A DNA stretch of 64,000 nt from Salmonella enterica subsp. arizonae (GTDB lineage: Bacteria; Pseudomonadota; Gammaproteobacteria; Enterobacterales; Enterobacteriaceae), in contig NZ_VXJW01000001.1 in the NCBI RefSeq assembly GCF_008692845.1, forward strand, positions 558,001 to 622,000. The letters are read 5' to 3'. Both the position numbers and the translations under genes were made by a program. This document shows, in pieces, positions 40,637 through 51,482 of the stretch; position 1 is the stretch's first letter, and each line of letters starts with the position of its first letter. The notes beneath the pieces are model-generated. The model searched no databases and was not told the origin of the DNA. It was given only the letters and a program-made list of their open reading frames with translations.

Positions 40637-41995
40637 ATGCAAACCGTTTTAGCGAAAATCGTCGCAGACAAGGCGATTTGGGTAGAAGCCCGCAAACAGC
40701 AACAGCCGCTGGCCAGTTTTCAAAATGAGATCCAGCCAAGTACACGCCATTTTTATGATGCGCTCCAGGGCGCGCGTACCGCCTTTATTCTGGAGTGTAA
40801 GAAAGCATCGCCATCAAAAGGCGTGATTCGCGATGATTTCGATCCGGCGCGTATTGCCGGTATTTATCAACATTACGCCTCGGCGATCTCGGTTCTCACC
40901 GACGAAAAATATTTTCAGGGGAGCTTCGATTTTCTGCCGGTCGTTAGCCAAAGCGCGCCGCAGCCGATTCTGTGTAAGGATTTTATTATCGATCCCTATC
41001 AGATCTACCTTGCCCGTTACTATCAGGCCGATGCCTGTTTACTGATGCTCTCAGTTCTGGATGACGAGCAGTATCGCCAACTCGCCGCCGTCGCGCACAG
41101 TCTGAAAATGGGCGTACTCACGGAAGTCAGTAATGACGCAGAACGGGAGCGCGCGATGGCGTTAGGCGCAAAAGTGGTAGGTATCAACAATCGCGATCTG
41201 CGCGATCTGTCGATTGATTTGAATCGCACCCGCCAGCTGGCGCCAAAACTGGGCCACGGCGTGACCGTCATCAGTGAGTCCGGAATTAACACTTACGGTC
41301 AGGTGCGCGAGCTGAGTCACTTCGCCAACGGGTTTTTGATTGGTTCCGCGTTAATGGCGCATGACGATCTTAACGCCGCCGTCCGTCGCGTGCTGCTCGG
41401 CGAAAATAAAATCTGCGGTCTGACCCGCGCCCAGGACGCCAAAGCCGCCTATGACGCTGGCGCCGTCTACGGTGGATTGATTTTCGCTCCCGCCTCGCCT
41501 CGTGTCGTCAATATCGACCAGGCGCGGGAGATAATCGCCGCCGCGCCGTTACAGTATGTTGGGGTTTTCCAGGACGCTGATATCGCAGATGTTTGCCAGA
41601 AAGCCGCCGTCCTGTCGTTGTCTGCTATACAGCTACACGGCAGCGAAAGCCAGGCGTATGTCAACGCGCTGCGCGAGGCGTTGCCGCGCGATTTGCAAAT
41701 CTGGAAGGCGCTGAGCGTCGGCGATACCCTTCCCGCGCGCGATTATCACCATGTCGATAAATACATTTTCGACAATGGACAAGGCGGCAGCGGACAACGC
41801 TTCGACTGGTCGCTGCTACAGGGGCAACCGCTGGATAATGTGTTACTGGCGGGCGGGCTGGCGGCCGATAACTGTGTCCAGGCGGCGCAAGCCGGCTGTG
41901 CCGGTCTCGATTTTAATTCTGGTGTGGAGGCACAGCCAGGCATCAAAGATGCTCGTCTTCTGGCCTCGGTTTTTCAGACACTGCGCGCATATTAA
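40637..41995 (+). CDS. trpC: Indole-3-glycerol-phosphate synthase / PRA isomerase (TrpC-F fusion)
   Basis: A 452-residue fusion of two TIM barrels. The N-terminal IGPS half has ILECKKASPSKG, LCKDFIIDPYQIYLARY and VGINNRDL..., and the C-terminal PRAI half (from about residue 258, KICGLTRAQDAKAAYDAGA) ends with FDNGQGGSGQRFDW and LAGGLAADN. It carries out the isomerisation and ring closure steps. Only three bases separate it from trpD. Confidence 0.97.
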   Translation: MQTVLAKIVADKAIWVEARKQQQPLASFQNEIQPSTRHFYDALQGARTAFILECKKASPSKGVIRDDFDPARIAGIYQHYASAISVLTDEKYFQGSFDFLPVVSQSAPQPILCKDFIIDPYQIYLARYYQADACLLMLSVLDDEQYRQLAAVAHSLKMGVLTEVSNDAERERAMALGAKVVGINNRDLRDLSIDLNRTRQLAPKLGHGVTVISESGINTYGQVRELSHFANGFLIGSALMAHDDLNAAVRRVLLGENKICGLTRAQDAKAAYDAGAVYGGLIFAPASPRVVNIDQAREIIAAAPLQYVGVFQDADIADVCQKAAVLSLSAIQLHGSESQAYVNALREALPRDLQIWKALSVGDTLPARDYHHVDKYIFDNGQGGSGQRFDWSLLQGQPLDNVLLAGGLAADNCVQAAQAGCAGLDFNSGVEAQPGIKDARLLASVFQTLRAY

Positions 41996-42004
41996 GGAAA
42001 AAAT

Positions 42005-43198
42005 ATGACAACACTTCTCAATCCCTACTTTGGTGAATTCGGCGGCATGTACGTGCCGCAGATCCTGATGCCTGCGCTGAGCCGGCTTGAAGAGGCCTTC
42101 GTCAGCGCGCAAAAAGATCCTGAGTTTCAGGCGCAATTCGCCGATCTGCTAAAAAACTACGCGGGACGTCCCACCGCGCTGACGAAATGTCAGAATATTA
42201 CCGCCGGTACGCGTACCACGTTGTATCTAAAGCGCGAAGATTTACTGCACGGCGGCGCGCACAAAACCAATCAGGTACTGGGTCAGGCTCTGCTGGCTAA
42301 GCGGATGGGTAAAAGCGAGATTATCGCTGAAACCGGCGCCGGTCAGCACGGCGTCGCTTCTGCGCTCGCCAGCGCCCTGCTGGGTCTGAAATGCCGTATT
42401 TATATGGGCGCTAAGGACGTCGAGCGCCAGTCGCCAAACGTCTTCCGTATGCGTCTGATGGGCGCTGAGGTGATCCCGGTTCATAGCGGCTCCGCCACGT
42501 TAAAAGATGCCTGTAACGAGGCGCTGCGCGACTGGTCCGGTAGTTACGAAACCGCGCACTATATGCTCGGTACGGCAGCAGGCCCGCACCCGTATCCAAC
42601 GATTGTACGCGAGTTTCAACGCATGATTGGCGAAGAGACGAAATCGCAAATCCTCGACAAAGAAGGCCGTCTGCCTGACGCCGTTATCGCTTGCGTCGGC
42701 GGCGGGTCAAACGCTATCGGGATGTTTGCGGATTTTATTAATGACGCCAGCGTTGGGTTAATTGGCGTTGAACCTGGCGGCCACGGTATTGAAACCGGCA
42801 AGCATGGCGCGCCGCTTAAACATGGTCGCGTTGGCATCTATTTCGGTATGAAAGCGCCGATGATGCAGACAGCAGACGGACAAATTGAAGAGTCATATTC
42901 CATTTCCGCCGGGCTGGATTTCCCGTCTGTTGGGCCGCAACATGCGCACCTGAACAGCATCGGACGCGCGGATTATGTCTCCATTACCGATGATGAAGCG
43001 CTGGAGGCATTCAAAACTCTGTGCCGCCATGAGGGAATTATCCCGGCCCTGGAGTCTTCTCACGCGTTGGCGCACGCTCTGAAAATGATGCGCGAGCACC
43101 CGGAAAAAGAGCAACTGCTGGTGGTCAGTCTTTCTGGCCGCGGCGATAAAGACATCTTTACCGTACACGATATCCTGAAAGCGCGAGGGGAAATCTGA
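42005..43198 (+). CDS. trpB: Tryptophan synthase beta chain
   Basis: A 397-residue PLP enzyme joining indole and serine. Lys87 in [12 protein letters not shown] forms the Schiff base; [12 protein letters not shown] is the gating segment and [12 protein letters not shown] the phosphate loop. Same length as Typhimurium TrpB. It forms the alpha2beta2 complex with TrpA, whose start overlaps its stop codon. Confidence 0.97.
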   Translation: MTTLLNPYFGEFGGMYVPQILMPALSRLEEAFVSAQKDPEFQAQFADLLKNYAGRPTALTKCQNITAGTRTTLYLKREDLLHGGAHKTNQVLGQALLAKRMGKSEIIAETGAGQHGVASALASALLGLKCRIYMGAKDVERQSPNVFRMRLMGAEVIPVHSGSATLKDACNEALRDWSGSYETAHYMLGTAAGPHPYPTIVREFQRMIGEETKSQILDKEGRLPDAVIACVGGGSNAIGMFADFINDASVGLIGVEPGGHGIETGKHGAPLKHGRVGIYFGMKAPMMQTADGQIEESYSISAGLDFPSVGPQHAHLNSIGRADYVSITDDEALEAFKTLCRHEGIIPALESSHALAHALKMMREHPEKEQLLVVSLSGRGDKDIFTVHDILKARGEI

Positions 43199-44007
43199 TG
43201 GAACGCTACGAAAATTTATTTGCACAGCTCAACGTTCGCCGGGAAGGCGCCTTTGTCCCCTTCGTGACTCTGGGCGACCCTGGCATTGAACAGTCACTGA
43301 AAATTATCGACACACTGATTGACGCTGGCGCCGACGCTCTGGAACTGGGGGTTCCCTTCTCCGATCCGCTGGCCGATGGCCCTACCATCCAGAATGCGAA
43401 CTTACGCGCCTTCGCCGCTGGCGTCACGCCGGCTCAGTGTTTTGAAATGCTGGCGCTGATTCGTGAAAAACACCCAACTATTCCGATTGGCCTGCTAATG
43501 TACGCGAATCTGGTGTTCAATAACGGCATAGATGCGTTTTATGCCCGTTGTGAAAAAGTCGGCGTGGATTCTGTGCTGGTCGCGGACGTTCCGGTTGAAG
43601 AATCAGCCCCCTTCCGCCAGGCGGCGTTGCGGCATAATATCGCGCCGATCTTCATCTGCCCGCCAAATGCGGATGACGATCTTCTGCGCCAAATCGCATC
43701 TTACGGCCGCGGTTATACCTACCTGCTTTCCCGTTCGGGCGTCACCGGCGCGGAAAACCGTGGCGCTTTGCCGCTGCATCATCTGATTGAGAAGCTTAAA
43801 GAGTACCATGCCGCGCCTGCGTTACAGGGCTTCGGCATCTCCTCGCCGGTACAGGTGTCTGCGGCCGTTCGTGCTGGGGCGGCTGGCGCTATCTCCGGCT
43901 CAGCAATTGTCAATATTATTGAGAAAAATCACGACACGTCTCCAGCCCAGATGTTGGCGGAGCTCAAGTCCTTTGTATACGCCATGAAAGCGGCCAGCCG
44001 CGTATAA
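43198..44007 (+). CDS. trpA: Tryptophan synthase alpha chain
   Basis: A 269-residue TIM-barrel enzyme cleaving indole-3-glycerol phosphate. Catalytic Glu49 ([11 protein letters not shown]) and Asp60 (PLADGP) are present, as is the phosphate loop GFGISSP. One residue longer than the 268 of the well-studied protein: the C-terminal stretch reads [20 protein letters not shown], with Asn where Lys is usual and an extra residue near 246. These changes are outside the active site. It closes the trp operon. Confidence 0.96.
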   Translation: MERYENLFAQLNVRREGAFVPFVTLGDPGIEQSLKIIDTLIDAGADALELGVPFSDPLADGPTIQNANLRAFAAGVTPAQCFEMLALIREKHPTIPIGLLMYANLVFNNGIDAFYARCEKVGVDSVLVADVPVEESAPFRQAALRHNIAPIFICPPNADDDLLRQIASYGRGYTYLLSRSGVTGAENRGALPLHHLIEKLKEYHAAPALQGFGISSPVQVSAAVRAGAAGAISGSAIVNIIEKNHDTSPAQMLAELKSFVYAMKAASRV

Positions 44008-44488
44008 CTGATGAAGCCGTCAACAGAACGCTGGCGGCCTTCAAATTATCGCCTGGCCCTGAACTATGCGATGCTTCAGAAGCACTTCATCAACCTTTTT
44101 GGTTATATTCCCGCTCTGGCTTTCAGAAAGCCTTAAGGCGGTTTTAGCTAAGAAAACTCCTAATCACGCCCGTCAATTTATCGTTTTCACGTCAATTTAC
44201 CCCCTCCTTATGTAAAGAAATGTCAGTAAACGATACGTTAACGTTTCTATTGCCGCAGATAGTGACCCTTGTTATTAATAACAATGCAAAGCATATTCTG
44301 TTAAATCGCTTATTCTAAAAGAAAATATAGAATATATTATCTCTAAACCATTTTTTGTGCGTTATTTACGCGGTAAATCACAACTATTTCCGTCAATTTG
44401 ACTAATCGGTTTAACCAACTAATTTTAATAGGGTGTCGACACGGTTAAAACCGATTTTTTCAGCAAGCAACGAGACAGGAGAAATAAT
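44008..44488. other. Gap between trpA and yciG
   Basis: About 480 bases. The first part, just after trpA, should hold the trp terminators, but I see no strong classical stem with U-tract; the rest is AT-rich and must carry the yciG promoter, RpoS-dependent in related bacteria. No credible gene. Confidence 0.5.
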
Positions 44489-44671
44489 ATGGCCGAACAT
44501 CGTGGTGGTTCAGGAAATTTCGCCGAGAATCGTGAAAAAGCATCTGAAGCGGGCCGCAAAGGCGGTCAGCATAGCGGTGGGAATTTCAAAAACGATCCGC
44601 AACGAGCTTCTGAAGCCGGTAAAAAAGGTGGTCAGAATAGTCACGGCGGACGTAAATCCGATAATTCCTGA
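44489..44671 (+). CDS. yciG: YciG, KGG-repeat stress protein
   Basis: A 60-residue, very hydrophilic protein with KGG motifs (SEAGRKGGQHSGGNF and SEAGKKGGQNSHGG), as in the GsiB-like/KGG family. AGGAGA stands before the ATG. In E. coli and Salmonella it is RpoS-controlled; YciG is reported to affect swarming. First gene of the yciGFE-katN cluster. Confidence 0.94.
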   Translation: MAEHRGGSGNFAENREKASEAGRKGGQHSGGNFKNDPQRASEAGKKGGQNSHGGRKSDNS

Positions 44672-44760
44672 TTTACTGTAATGTAAATATAACACATGCT
44701 TTTATCAAGCAATCTGCGAGTCTTCTGGCTCGCAGTATTTTGCCCAGGAGAATTAGATTT

Positions 44761-45264
44761 ATGAATATCAAAACCGTTGAAGACCTTTTTATCCATCTAC
44801 TTTCAGACACCTATAGTGCAGAAAAACAATTAACCAAGGCTCTTCCTAAACTTGCCAGAGCCACGTCCAATGAAAAATTAAGCCAGGCCTTTCAATCTCA
44901 TCTTGAAGAAACCCAGGGTCAGATTGAACGTATTGATCAGATCGTCGAATCTGAATCTGGCATTAAACTGAAAAGAATGAAATGCGTCGCTATGGAAGGG
45001 CTGATTGAAGAAGCCAATGAAGTCATCGAAAGTACGGAGAAAAACGAAGTACGCGATGCAGCGCTTATCGCCGCGGCGCAAAAAGTCGAGCATTACGAAA
45101 TCGCCAGCTACGGCACGCTAGCCACCCTGGCCGAGCAGCTCGGCTATAGCAAAGCATTAAAACTGCTCAAAGAAACCCTCGACGAGGAAAAACAAACTGA
45201 TTTAAAACTTACCGATTTAGCAGTCAGCAATGTTAATAAAAGTGCTGAACGCAAATCGAAATAA
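44761..45264 (+). CDS. yciF: YciF, ferritin-like DUF892 protein
   Basis: A 167-residue four-helix, ferritin-like protein; E. coli YciF crystallises as a dimeric di-iron-type bundle. MNIKTVEDLFIHLLSDTYSA opens the protein, with KQLTKALPKLARATSNEKLS and AAAQKVEHYEIASYGTLATL holding candidate metal-binding Glu/His. I begin at 44761 where AGGAGAATTAG precedes; a longer in-frame ATG seven codons up is not conserved. Stress-induced with yciE. Confidence 0.94.
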   Translation: MNIKTVEDLFIHLLSDTYSAEKQLTKALPKLARATSNEKLSQAFQSHLEETQGQIERIDQIVESESGIKLKRMKCVAMEGLIEEANEVIESTEKNEVRDAALIAAAQKVEHYEIASYGTLATLAEQLGYSKALKLLKETLDEEKQTDLKLTDLAVSNVNKSAERKSK

Positions 45265-45337
45265 TATTTTTAATTATCAGCTTGCATGATTCCGATTTTA
45301 TTATCGGAGCAGATTATCACGCATTGAGGAATTTAAA

Positions 45338-45844
45338 ATGAATTATACTGAACATTATCATGACTGGCTTCGTGACGCCCATGCCATGGAAAAACAGGCA
45401 GAATCGATGCTTGAATCTATGGCCAGCCGTATTGAAAATTATCCTGATATAAAAGCCAGAATTGAACAACATATTAGTGAAACCAAACATCAAATTACCA
45501 TGCTCGAGGAAGTGTTGGACCGTAATGGCATTTCCCGTTCGGTGTTGAAAGACTCCATGAGTAAAATGGCAGCAATGGGGCAATCTATCGGTGGCATGTT
45601 CCCTTCCGATGAAATTGTTAAAGGCTCAATTAGCGGTTATGTTTTCGAGCAGTTCGAAATTGCTTGTTATACCTCCCTGCTGGCGGCAGCAAAAAAAGCT
45701 GGCGACACTGCCTCAATTCCGACGATTGAAGCCATTCTGAAAGAAGAAATGCAAATGGCTGACTGGCTTATCAAACATATTCCGCAGACAACGGAACAAT
45801 TTTTACTGCGATCTGAAGCAGATGGCGTTGAAGCCAAAAAATAA
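45338..45844 (+). CDS. yciE: YciE, ferritin-like DUF892 protein
   Basis: A 168-residue paralogue of YciF with the same bundle: LRDAHAMEKQAESMLESM, then EQHISETKHQITMLEEVLD and SGYVFEQFEIACYTSLLAAA, where Glu and His residues match metal-binding positions. Seventy-three bases after yciF and 19 before katN, so part of one transcript. Confidence 0.94.
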   Translation: MNYTEHYHDWLRDAHAMEKQAESMLESMASRIENYPDIKARIEQHISETKHQITMLEEVLDRNGISRSVLKDSMSKMAAMGQSIGGMFPSDEIVKGSISGYVFEQFEIACYTSLLAAAKKAGDTASIPTIEAILKEEMQMADWLIKHIPQTTEQFLLRSEADGVEAKK

Positions 45845-45863
45845 ATAATAAGCAGGAGGCAAT

Positions 45864-46742
45864 ATGTTTCGACACGTAAAACAACTTCAATATACAGTGC
45901 GAGTGAGCGAGCCCAATCCTGGATTAGCGAACCTGCTACTGGAACAGTTTGGCGGCCCGCAGGGCGAACTAGCGGCCGCATGTCGCTACTTTACGCAAGG
46001 TTTAAGCGATGACGATGCAGGTCGTAGAGAGATGTTAATGGACATCGCTACCGAAGAACTGAGTCATCTGGAAATTATCGGTTCACTGGTAGGGATGCTT
46101 AACAAAGGCGCCAAAGGCGAGCTGGCGGAAGGAACCGAAAGCGAAGCGGAACTGTATCGCTCGCTGACTCAAAATGGTAATGATAGTCATATCACCTCTC
46201 TGCTATACGGTGGCGGTCCCGCGCTGACTAACTCCGGAGGCGTGCCATGGACCGCCGCCTATATTGATACTATTGGCGAAGTGACAGCCGATCTACGCTC
46301 AAACATCGCAGCAGAGGCGCGAGCGAAGATCATTTATGAACGCCTGATCAATCTGACCGACGATCCTGGCGTAAAAGATACGCTCAGTTTCTTAATGACC
46401 CGTGAAGTAGCGCACCAGCTCTCTTTTGAAAAGGCGCTGTACTCCATTCGCAATAACTTCCCGCCGGGTAAATTACCGCCTGTAGAACAATATACCGACG
46501 TGTACTATAACATGTCGCAAGGCGACGACCCGCGAGGTAGCTGGAATAGCGATGAAAACTTTAACTATATTGCAGAGCCGATGCCTGCTGTTGATGGCGG
46601 CGATGGCCTGGCAACAGTGAAATTACCGCGTGAACAACTGGCGCTGCTCAAAGCTATGGCAGAAAGAACCAAATCGGACCTCACCGTTGATCCTCTCACA
46701 GGCGCAGAACTAGGCTGCGGCGAACCGAAAGAAGATAAGTGA
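45864..46742 (+). CDS. katN: KatN, manganese catalase
   Basis: A 292-residue non-haem catalase of the ferritin-like type. Dimanganese ligands fall in GPQGELAAACRYFTQG, ATEELSHLEIIGSLVGML, AEARAKIIYERLINL and REVAHQLSFEKAL. In Salmonella it is RpoS-dependent and helps against peroxide; it is absent from E. coli K-12 at this place. AGGAGG precedes the ATG. A strong terminator follows. Confidence 0.95.
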   Translation: MFRHVKQLQYTVRVSEPNPGLANLLLEQFGGPQGELAAACRYFTQGLSDDDAGRREMLMDIATEELSHLEIIGSLVGMLNKGAKGELAEGTESEAELYRSLTQNGNDSHITSLLYGGGPALTNSGGVPWTAAYIDTIGEVTADLRSNIAAEARAKIIYERLINLTDDPGVKDTLSFLMTREVAHQLSFEKALYSIRNNFPPGKLPPVEQYTDVYYNMSQGDDPRGSWNSDENFNYIAEPMPAVDGGDGLATVKLPREQLALLKAMAERTKSDLTVDPLTGAELGCGEPKEDK

Positions 46743-46779
46743 GTTCCAATAAGTAAAATCCGTGTGTCATGTCCTTTTT

Positions 46780-46804
46780 GACCCCGCCTGGCGGGGTCTT
46801 TTTT
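46780..46804. terminator. Terminator between katN and ompW
   Basis: GACCCCGC and GCGGGGTC pair round CTG and lead to six U residues on the plus strand, for katN. The AAAAAGGACATGA-side may partly serve ompW. Confidence 0.9.
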
Positions 46805-46823
46805 CGTCACTACAGTGGAACGA

Positions 46824-47462
46824 TTAGAAACGGTAGCCTGCCGAGAACATAAATACCCAAGGGTCCAGACGCACGCTGTCATGCTGCTGAACGCCGCCCA
46901 TTTTGTAATTGGCGGTAGTATCTATATCCATGTACCAGACAGAGGCGCCAATTAACCAGTCGCGGTTAATCAGGTAGTCCACCCCAACTTGCCCTGCCGC
47001 GCCCCAGGAATCCTTAAAGCTCAGGTCGGACAGCCCTGTCTTTTTACCATTATCGTTAAAGTCGTTATCGAAGAAGGTAGTGTAGTTCACCCCTATGCCG
47101 ACATAAGGACGCACTTTACTGCTGGAATCACCAAAGTACCACTGCGCCATTAACGTTGGCGGTAACAGGTGAACAGTGGCGATATCGCCCGTCGCGCCCG
47201 TACCCACCTTATGGCGGAACGGCGTCGCCGCCAGCAATTCTATCCCGAGATTGTCCGTTGCCATGTAAGTGAATGTTAGGCCCAGTTGCGTGTTATTACT
47301 CACGTCAAACCCATTTAAATGACCCAGCGTACCACCCGCCCCTTCTGTAGGTCTGACGGTTGCTGGACCTGCACGCATAAAGAATTCCCCGGCTTCATGC
47401 GCGTACACGCTACTTGAGAGAAGAGTTGTTAATGCCAGTGCCACCACTGTAAATTTTTTCAT
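46824..47462 (-). CDS. ompW: OmpW, eight-stranded outer-membrane porin
   Basis: A 212-residue outer-membrane protein. Signal peptide MKKFTVVALALTTLLSSSVY-A ends before HEAGEFFMR; the mature chain has alternating strands, LGLTFTYMATDNLGIELLAA, LMAQWYFGD, and a terminal Phe in FMFSAGYRF for BamA recognition. I start at MKKFTV (47462), preceded by AGGAGCGGAT. In Salmonella it is linked to oxidative stress and antibiotic response; in E. coli Fnr and other factors act. Divergent from the YkgJ-family gene. Confidence 0.95.
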   Translation of the reverse strand: MKKFTVVALALTTLLSSSVYAHEAGEFFMRAGPATVRPTEGAGGTLGHLNGFDVSNNTQLGLTFTYMATDNLGIELLAATPFRHKVGTGATGDIATVHLLPPTLMAQWYFGDSSSKVRPYVGIGVNYTTFFDNDFNDNGKKTGLSDLSFKDSWGAAGQVGVDYLINRDWLIGASVWYMDIDTTANYKMGGVQQHDSVRLDPWVFMFSAGYRF

Positions 47463-47799
47463 ATCCGCTCCTTCGTTATGGTTATAAAAGCGTGATGAAT
47501 ATACCCACAATGAAGTAATAAGTGATCTAACTCAGATCACATTTATTCTTATAATTTAACATTTATTGATCCAGATTAATTTAGAACTTGCATTAAAAAT
47601 CCCAGTTATAGTAATTCAAATCAATTTTGACATATTCACTCTAAGCGAATATTTGCCTGCTCCTGTTGCCCTGCCGATAAAGACTGGCTAAGGTAAAGCA
47701 TGTCCCGCAATGGCGCGTGGCGTTAAGATTCGCGAACACTGCAGGATAAATTAATTTCCGTTGTAATCTATTGATGCGTTAGTTTGTTGCAGGTGAATC
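47463..47799. other. Divergent region ompW/YkgJ-like gene
   Basis: About 340 bases, AT-rich near ompW. Just upstream of ompW at 47522-47540 is a perfect inverted repeat (listed separately). Nothing else that I recognise as a gene. Confidence 0.5.
47522..47540 (-). promoter_or_regulatory. Inverted repeat upstream of ompW
   Basis: GTGATCT-AACTC-AGATCAC is a perfect seven-base inverted repeat 60 bases before the ompW start. It resembles neither a standard CRP (spacing too wide) nor a full FNR site, so the binding factor is open. Confidence 0.55.
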
Positions 47800-48973
<1,174 letters not shown>

Positions 48974-48978
48974 TCCGC

Positions 48979-49001
48979 AATGCGCCGTTAAGCGGCGCAT
49001 T
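48979..49001 (+). repeat. Inverted repeat between yciC and yciB
   Basis: AATGCGCCG and CGGCGCATT pair round TTAAG just after the yciC stop. It lacks a U-tract, so it may attenuate or stabilise rather than terminate. Confidence 0.6.
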
Positions 49002-49029
49002 CGACGCTCGTTGATGATGGAATCGAAGT

Positions 49030-49569
49030 ATGAAGCAATTTCTGGATTTTTTACCGCTGGTTGTCTTTTTTGCGTTTTATAAACTTTATGATATCTATGC
49101 GGCGACCTCCGCACTGATTGTCGCGACGGCAATCGTGCTAATTTATAGCTGGGTGCGCTATCGGAAAATAGAGAAGATGGCGCTGATTACCTTTGTTCTG
49201 GTTGCCGTCTTCGGCGGTCTGACCCTCTTTTTCCATAACGATGAGTTTATTAAATGGAAGGTGACGGTGATTTATGCGTTGTTCGCGGGCGCGCTGTTAA
49301 TGAGCCAGTGGGTGATGAAAAAACCGTTAATCCAACGCATGTTAGGTAAAGAATTAGCGTTGCCGCAACAGATCTGGTCAAAACTGAACCTGGCGTGGGC
49401 GCTGTTTTTTATTGTGTGCGGTCTGGCTAACATCTATATCGCCTTCTGGTTGCCGCAAAATATCTGGGTCAACTTTAAGGTCTTCGGACTCACGGCGCTG
49501 ACACTCATTTTTACCCTGCTGAGCGGCGTCTATATCTATCGGCATCTGCCACAGGAAGATAAATCGTAA
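49030..49569 (+). CDS. yciB: YciB, inner-membrane protein (intracellular septation A family)
   Basis: A 179-residue five-helix protein, starting [20 protein letters not shown]. In E. coli it interacts with the cell-division and elongation machinery and, with DcrB, affects membrane lipid homeostasis. Same length as E. coli. Stem-loop terminator follows. Confidence 0.94.
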   Translation: MKQFLDFLPLVVFFAFYKLYDIYAATSALIVATAIVLIYSWVRYRKIEKMALITFVLVAVFGGLTLFFHNDEFIKWKVTVIYALFAGALLMSQWVMKKPLIQRMLGKELALPQQIWSKLNLAWALFFIVCGLANIYIAFWLPQNIWVNFKVFGLTALTLIFTLLSGVYIYRHLPQEDKS

Positions 49570-49584
49570 TCCTCCCGTTACTTA

Positions 49585-49609
49585 TCGCCAGACCGCGAAC
49601 GTCTGGCGA
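49585..49609 (+). terminator. Terminator after yciB
   Basis: TCGCCAGAC and GTCTGGCGA pair round a seven-base loop, followed by TATTTTC, 16 bases after the yciB stop. Confidence 0.8.
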
Positions 49610-49726
49610 TATTTTCTTCGCCTTTACGCCCTGCGCTTCCCCTTTATTACCTTTATTCCCACTATTCTTTGCACAAAATTCATAGTAGCATCGCGGCTGT
49701 AATTTTTTCTGACAGCCGGTCTTACA

Positions 49727-50128
49727 ATGACAACTATCGATAATACCCCTCAGGGCGAGCTGGTTTTACGTACATTGGCCATGCCTGCCGATACCAATGC
49801 GAACGGCGATATTTTTGGTGGCTGGCTGATGTCGCAAATGGACATTGGCGGCGCGATACTGGCCAAAGAGATCGCACACGGTCGTGTGGTAACCGTCCGC
49901 GTGGAAGGAATGACATTTCTGCGCCCCGTCGCGGTTGGCGATGTCGTATGCTGCTACGCGCGCTGCGTTAAACGCGGTAGGACCTCTATTAGCATCAATA
50001 TTGAAGTCTGGGTGAAAAAGGTCGCGTCAGAACCGATTGGACAGCGCTACAAAGCCACTGAGGCGCTATTTATTTATGTTGCCGTCGATCCGAACGGCAG
50101 ACCCCGCCCGCTCCCGGTTCAGGGATAA
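49727..50128 (+). CDS. yciA: YciA, acyl-CoA thioesterase
   Basis: A 133-residue hotdog-fold thioesterase acting on many acyl-CoAs. The catalytic loop is NANGDIFGGWLMSQMDIGGAI with its Asp, and the V-x-V-Exx-MTFLRPV strand is typical. Convergent with tonB, as in E. coli. Confidence 0.95.
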   Translation: MTTIDNTPQGELVLRTLAMPADTNANGDIFGGWLMSQMDIGGAILAKEIAHGRVVTVRVEGMTFLRPVAVGDVVCCYARCVKRGRTSISINIEVWVKKVASEPIGQRYKATEALFIYVAVDPNGRPRPLPVQG

Positions 50129-50155
50129 GAATGGCCGTCGGGTGACACACTTACG

Positions 50156-50189
50156 CCGCCAGCAGGTGATACCTTATTCCCGCTGGCGG
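50156..50189. terminator. Stem-loop between yciA and tonB
   Basis: CCGCCAGC and GCTGGCGG pair across 18 bases between the convergent yciA and tonB genes. A bidirectional terminator is known here in E. coli. Confidence 0.65.
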
Positions 50190-50197
50190 TAGCAGAG

Positions 50198-50920
50198 TTA
50201 CTCAATCTGCGCCGTACCGTTCAGACGGAAGATAATATTTACTACCAGCCCGGAGCCCGGCTTACCCGCTTCGTAGCGCCATTTACGCATCGCATTCTTA
50301 ACTTCACGTTCAAACATATTGGCTGGCTGCGCGGACAGAATCTGTACATTCTCTACCCGTCCTGCGGAGGTCACGTCAAACTTCACCTTCACCCGGCCTT
50401 CAATGCGCAACGCCTGCGCCCGCGCCGGATACTGCGGCTGATTACGACTCAGGGCGCGAGGTCCGGTCGGCACACTCGCCGCAGGCTTGCTGGTCGCCGA
50501 CGCGGTGCTACTTATCGGGCGCGCTGGCGCGGTATTTTCAAACGGCGAGGCAGGACGCGGCTTGGTTGGTTTAACTTCACGCTTCGGCTGCTCTTCAACC
50601 TTTTTCACCGGTTTCGGTTTCGGCTTGGGTTTTGGTTTATGTTTGGGTTTCTCAATCACCACGGGCGCTTCTTTAGGCGGTTCAGGGATCGGCTCCGGTT
50701 CTGGTTCCGGTTCTACCATCGGTTCCGGCGGCGGCTGAACCGCCTGAGGCGGCTCCAGATCGGCGGGTGAAACCATTGTCACCGTGATCGGCTGCGCTGG
50801 CGCAGGCAATTCAATAACCTGATGTACCGAGGTATAGAGCAAACCTGCCACTACAGCACCATGAATGCCTACGGAGAGTAACGTCGGCCAGGGAAAGCGA
50901 CGAGGTAAATCAAGGGTCAT
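50198..50920 (-). CDS. tonB: TonB, energy transducer
   Basis: A 240-residue protein anchored by one N-terminal helix (WPTLLSVGIHGAVVAGLLY) with the conserved S-H face. Proline-rich spacer: EPEPEPEPIPEPP then KPKHKPKPKPKPKPVKK. Globular C-terminal domain with the TonB-box partner residues (QPQYPARAQALRIEGRVKV), ending RLNGTAQIE. With ExbB/ExbD it energises outer-membrane transporters. I start at MTLDLPRR (50920); an ATG three codons upstream is possible. The gene is intact. Confidence 0.95.
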   Translation of the reverse strand: MTLDLPRRFPWPTLLSVGIHGAVVAGLLYTSVHQVIELPAPAQPITVTMVSPADLEPPQAVQPPPEPMVEPEPEPEPIPEPPKEAPVVIEKPKHKPKPKPKPKPVKKVEEQPKREVKPTKPRPASPFENTAPARPISSTASATSKPAASVPTGPRALSRNQPQYPARAQALRIEGRVKVKFDVTSAGRVENVQILSAQPANMFEREVKNAMRKWRYEAGKPGSGLVVNIIFRLNGTAQIE

Positions 50921-51142
50921 TGAAGTCATAATCGTTTCAGTTGAAAAACCAGATCTGAATTTTAAATGCAAATAGCAATCATATTCAATAAGGCATTGCC
51001 GATAGCGGTATTTAAAAAATGATATCGCACAAAAACACCACACAAAATGTGCATGTTTAACAAAGTCAGTATCTTTACATTGCAGTCAAATGCCCTTTCC
51101 AATAACGTAATCAGCGACTATGACGATTAAGGAGCTCTACCC

Positions 51143-51439
51143 GTGCTGTATGTTATTTATTCTCAGGATAATGCCAACTCGCTTGAAAAACGCCTCTCGG
51201 TTCGGCCAGCACATCTGGCGCGCCTGCAACTTCTTCATGATGAAGGACGATTATTAACTGCCGGGCCGATGCCAGCGGTGGACAGCAATGATCCTGGGGT
51301 AGCTGGATTTACCGGGTCAACGGTGATCGCTGAATTTGAAACTTTAGAAGCGGCGCAATCCTGGGCCGATGCGGATCCTTACGTCGCAGCAGGCGTCTAT
51401 GCACAGGTTTTAGTCAAACCGTATAAGAAGATTTTTTAA
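51143..51439 (+). CDS. yciI: YciI, YCII-domain protein
   Basis: A 98-residue dimeric alpha+beta-barrel protein with the His/Asp pair of the YCII fold ([18 protein letters not shown], then [13 protein letters not shown]). E. coli and Haemophilus homologues suggest enzyme-like metabolism of aromatic lactones, unproved here. AAGGAGCT precedes GTG/ATG region; the product starts [10 protein letters not shown] via GTG. Divergent from tonB. Confidence 0.93.
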   Translation: MLYVIYSQDNANSLEKRLSVRPAHLARLQLLHDEGRLLTAGPMPAVDSNDPGVAGFTGSTVIAEFETLEAAQSWADADPYVAAGVYAQVLVKPYKKIF

Positions 51440-51482
51440 AAAGGATAGTCTGTTGGGCACCGTATACGGTGCCCTATCTGGC

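Noticed and set aside
50487..50738. Gly/Ser-rich 83-codon plus-strand frame
   Set aside because: It is the complement of the Pro/Glu/Lys repeat in tonB, which fully explains its composition.
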